Below, piece by piece: positions 61,570 through 64,000 of a stretch of DNA of 64,000 nucleotides. Source of the DNA: Spongospora subterranea (taxonomy: Eukaryota > Endomyxa > Phytomyxea > Plasmodiophorida > Plasmodiophoridae); assembly GCA_900404475.1 (NCBI GenBank), contig OUQQ01000013.1, forward strand, positions 21,991 to 85,990. The letters run 5' to 3'. How positions within the stretch are numbered: position 1 is the stretch's first letter; the number at the start of each line of letters is the position of its first letter. The notes under the pieces were generated by a model that worked only from the letters and a program-made list of their open reading frames with translations, was not told the DNA's origin and did no database searches. The position numbers were made by a program, and so were the translations under genes.

Positions 61570-62716
61570 TTAATGACTAACGGCTAAACAAGTACGAATA
61601 CCAACCTTTCTATGCAGCAACAGTCTCCATCTAATGTCGAATGCAATTTTAGAGGCCCAATCTCCAGTTAATCCAAGGTCGGTACACATTGTCGATGCAA
61701 ACAATTCAACTATCAAAATTATTTGATTTCGCATTTTGTCGCGATAATTGACATTTATACCTGCTTCCGGAACAGAATATGGATCCCAGTAAATCTTGTC
61801 AACAAGCCGATAACCATTTAATGTCAGATCTAACTGCATTATCGATGTTAAGGTCGATGGGGTGCACTGATTAAGTTCCGAATTACATGAACGACAAGAA
61901 ATCCAAGTTTCGAGTCATTTAATGCCGCTTTGGGATCCATTTGCATGATTCCCTGGAATTCGGTGGTCTGTCGAATAATTGACCTTAACATGCAAGAGTC
62001 ATTAACAACAGATTGTACAAAGACCATGATGTTGCCAGAACCGTTTAATAGGCTCCTTAAAAAGAGCTTCGGGAAGATTGACATCTTTTAGCAGTAAAAC
62101 TGTGAACGTTTCGGCTGTCAAACCTGGATTGCTGACATCCCATACGAACTCGTCCTGATATCGGATTGATTTTATACTTTCATCAATTCTGATAGGACAG
62201 AGCATGCCCTTAGATCGGATATGGCCCAAATAATTAACGATTTTCGCCATTCCAATCGAGTTATCAGGTTCCAACTATCAAGGGGTAAGTAAACACGTCG
62301 AAATCTTCACGAAACACTTTACAATGGGTTCAGAGTTGCTGATAGGGGTGATGACGGGTTTCTTATCTGACGGCATCGGGACTGTTCGCGAGTTAGAAAT
62401 GACAAGTAAACCAAAGAGTCAATCGTACTTGGAAATGATTTAGAAGATATAAGCGGGGTTCGTAAACCATGGCGTTGAGTAAATAACTGAGCCCATTCAT
62501 TAAGCGGGCCGCAAAGGAGTACGTTTTCATCCTGATGTCCAATTGATAAATCTGTGTGGTGTACATCGAACGAAATACCAAGGGAGATTCGCCACTCAAA
62601 AAGAGTGCCAACCTTGTCCTGTCGATTTTGGTTTCGCGAGCGACGTCATCTACCGATGTTCGAGAAATGCGAATGAGGTCATTAATCGAATCCCGGACAG
62701 CACTGGGAAATAGCAT
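61570..62716 (-). CDS. SNF5/SMARCB1-like chromatin-remodelling subunit with N-terminal HTH-like segment
   Basis: SNF5 is a core subunit of SWI/SNF remodellers that contacts the nucleosome acidic patch and other subunits through two tandem repeats. Repeat 1 is read as MLCPIRIDESIKSIRYQDEF, VWDVSNPGLTAETFTVLLLK and DVNLPEALF. Repeat 2 reads LDLTLNGYRLVDKIYWDP, then after an intron VELFASTMCTDLGLTGDWAS and KIAFDIRWRLLLHRK. A GTTGGT donor follows, so a further C-terminal exon is likely but I cannot place it. The 5' exon (Met 62716) encodes SVDDVARETKIDRTRLALFL followed by SGES, which looks like a bacterial-type helix-turn-helix. It is not part of the SNF5 proteins I know. Exon joining between 62.4 and 62.27 kb is inferred. 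Confidence 0.8.
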
Positions 62717-62948
62717 TGATACCGATGAGGAACTGAGTCCGTGAAATGACGTGTGGCGCTATGTTTCGGAAACGGCCGTACACGGTTACACCCAGTCCAG
62801 AAAGTTACATGGGCCAACAACGTCCTCCCGTGGTCCAACGTATTCCCCAGTATTCACAGCCATGAGCTCGGGTTGTGAATATATAACTGATTTATAATGT
62901 TATCGCAATCAGGGCCAATAATCGCGACTGGAATAGAGTTGCTCTTGG

Positions 62949-63284
62949 TCAGTATTGTTCGTCCTCGCCCACAAAATGTGGCGGCTCTAAGTTGAAATGG
63001 ACTTGTTTCTTCCTCGGTTTGGATCCCTCTGGCCTGAAAAATGAGTTATGCGGTACTGGTTGTCGCAGGCAACTTTTCAAAGATGCGCGCCTGCTTTTTC
63101 CTGAAAAACTCAACTCTTCATTGTTAAATTCTGAAGAAAGAGAACTGTCATAGCCTTCATCTTCGTCATCAATTGGGATGAATCTTTTGAACCGTCCAAA
63201 ACACGAGAAAAGTGAACGCATGGCCAGAGTAGCGGCAATATCTGACCTGTGATGATCTGAAAATGCCTTCATGGCTGACTTCAA
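62949..63284 (-). CDS. Short protein with a PP1-docking (RVxF-type) motif
   Basis: This 111-codon frame (possibly a terminal exon) has an acidic, Ser-rich middle (DDEDEGYDSSLSSEFNNEEL), a basic Ser cluster (GKSRRASLKSCLR) that fits a kinase site, and PRKKQVHFNLEPP. K-(K)-Q-V-H-F matches the (K/R)-x0-1-(V/I)-x-F docking consensus of protein phosphatase 1 regulators, and the basic-then-VHF context is typical of them. No other domain is seen. It is possibly a PP1 regulatory or inhibitory protein. Confidence 0.5.
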   Translation of the reverse strand: MKSAMKAFSDHHRSDIAATLAMRSLFSCFGRFKRFIPIDDEDEGYDSSLSSEFNNEELSFSGKSRRASLKSCLRQPVPHNSFFRPEGSKPRKKQVHFNLEPPHFVGEDEQY

Positions 63285-63446
63285 CCAGATTGTTCGAGAT
63301 TTCGGAAGATGAAAAACTTCCCATCAGTCGAAGCAATAGAAGTTCAACTGCATTCGGCAGCAGCTACCGTTGTTTCTAAAGAATGTTGCCGGCGGACAGG
63401 CCGAAATCGATATGTGTTTGGTAGATAGCGAATATTTTGAAACGAC

Positions 63447-63821
63447 TTGGTCAACATATATTCTGCTCGAAACCACTATAAAACACCTATTTTCAGAACT
63501 ACAGTAAAAGTTCAACAACCCTTGCAGCCAATATCCAAAACTGTGCCGCCTTCAACAGCTAAGATCAACCGGAATGGAAGGCATGGGCTCTCAGGCATAC
63601 AACGTTTATTTCTGCTCCCCAATTTGCCCTGTACTGATGAGGATCGACTTTGTGTTGCCCTAGACGCGGACCGTGTACTGGTCCAGATCTCGTTCCGGCT
63701 ACCAAGCAAAAATGATATCGCGGTGCTGGAGAACCTGGCGCCCGGAAGCAAAGTGAAGATCCACCTTTCTCTCGCTTTTTCGCTTCATATGTGTGATCGG
63801 ATGGGTTTGTACAGTTCTTGA
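63447..63821 (+). CDS. Unknown ORF near the right edge
   Basis: A 124-codon plus-strand frame has a protein-like second half (EDRLCVALDADRVLVQISFR, then SKNDIAVLENLAPGSKVKIH). Its first half may be an upstream exon in a different frame. I recognise no family. Sequence from 63.82 kb to the edge contains no clear continuation. Confidence 0.4.
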   Translation: MVNIYSARNHYKTPIFRTTVKVQQPLQPISKTVPPSTAKINRNGRHGLSGIQRLFLLPNLPCTDEDRLCVALDADRVLVQISFRLPSKNDIAVLENLAPGSKVKIHLSLAFSLHMCDRMGLYSS

Positions 63822-64000
63822 TGTTGAATGCGCAGATGCAGCTCTTTCTCTCCTCTAATGCCCCAATGGTTTTGAAGACAGGCGAAATCTGTACATGAAA
63901 AGGTAGTGAGATTTTGTTTAGAACTTTAGCTGGAAATCACACTTCAACAGATATTCAATCAAACTCGGGCCATTGTATCCTCGGTCCAAACAAATCAAGT

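Overview
The window is eukaryotic nuclear DNA. Its genes are split by many short GT-AG introns: those I could delimit by reading frame and protein family run 52-62 nt (for example 342-393 and 247-303 in the glyoxalase II gene). Genes lie on both strands and are often only 100-200 bp apart. The gene set suggests a unicellular or simple eukaryote with a flagellate stage (axonemal CFAP91), ion channels (a Piezo and a Slo/BK-like K+ channel), a DOCK-family GEF with an N-terminal SH3, an ER/Golgi mannosidase and p24 cargo receptors. A zoosporic protist such as a phytomyxean (plasmodiophorid) would fit, but that placement is an inference and I am not sure of it.

Layout. 1-0.9 kb: end of glyoxalase II (-). 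1.8-5.3 kb: SPATA20/DUF255 protein (+). 5.4-9.5 kb: CTF18 clamp-loader subunit (-). 9.7-10.7 kb: p24/TMED protein (-). 10.7-14.3 kb: a repeat-rich, gene-poor island with a 47-bp tandem array, nested inverted duplications and two broken, oppositely oriented copies of a dispersed protein family. 14.3-15.7 kb: secreted Ala/Thr-rich protein (-). 15.8-17.4 kb: unclear region with a weak GPS-like motif. 17.5-20.9 kb: Slo/BK-like channel (-), divergent from Piezo (+, 21.0-28.0 kb). 28.2-29.1 kb: second p24 protein (-). 29.2-31.4 kb: EME1-like nuclease subunit with an N-terminal RanBP2 zinc finger (-). 31.5-33.2 kb: degenerate repeats and an unknown gene. 33.5-37.1 kb: NAA10 (+), a DMT transporter (-) and a UBE2H-type E2 (+). 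37.3-43.6 kb: an unknown coiled protein, GH47 mannosidase (+), an unknown gene (-), cyclin L (+) and a CAP-like secreted protein (+). 43.7-46.7 kb: large unknown helical protein (+). 47.0-48.3 kb: 25-bp tandem array and a TLC-domain membrane protein (-). 48.8-55.6 kb: DOCK (+), tail-to-tail with CFAP91 (-, to 57.9 kb). 58.4-60.0 kb: type I DnaJ (+). 60.0-61.0 kb: phosphopantetheinyl transferase (-). 61.6-62.7 kb: SNF5/SMARCB1-like (-). 62.9-63.8 kb: a short protein with a PP1-docking motif (-) and an unknown ORF (+).

The genes do not form one pathway; this is ordinary mixed eukaryotic gene order. The most unusual items are the non-canonical K+ filter of the Slo-like channel, the RanBP2-EME1 architecture, the HTH-like segment ahead of the SNF5 domain, the inverted duplicated pseudogene island at 11.9-13.7 kb, and the large unrecognised protein at 43.7-46.7 kb. 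I found no CRISPR array, rRNA or tRNA gene, and no clearly coherent undescribed multi-gene system.
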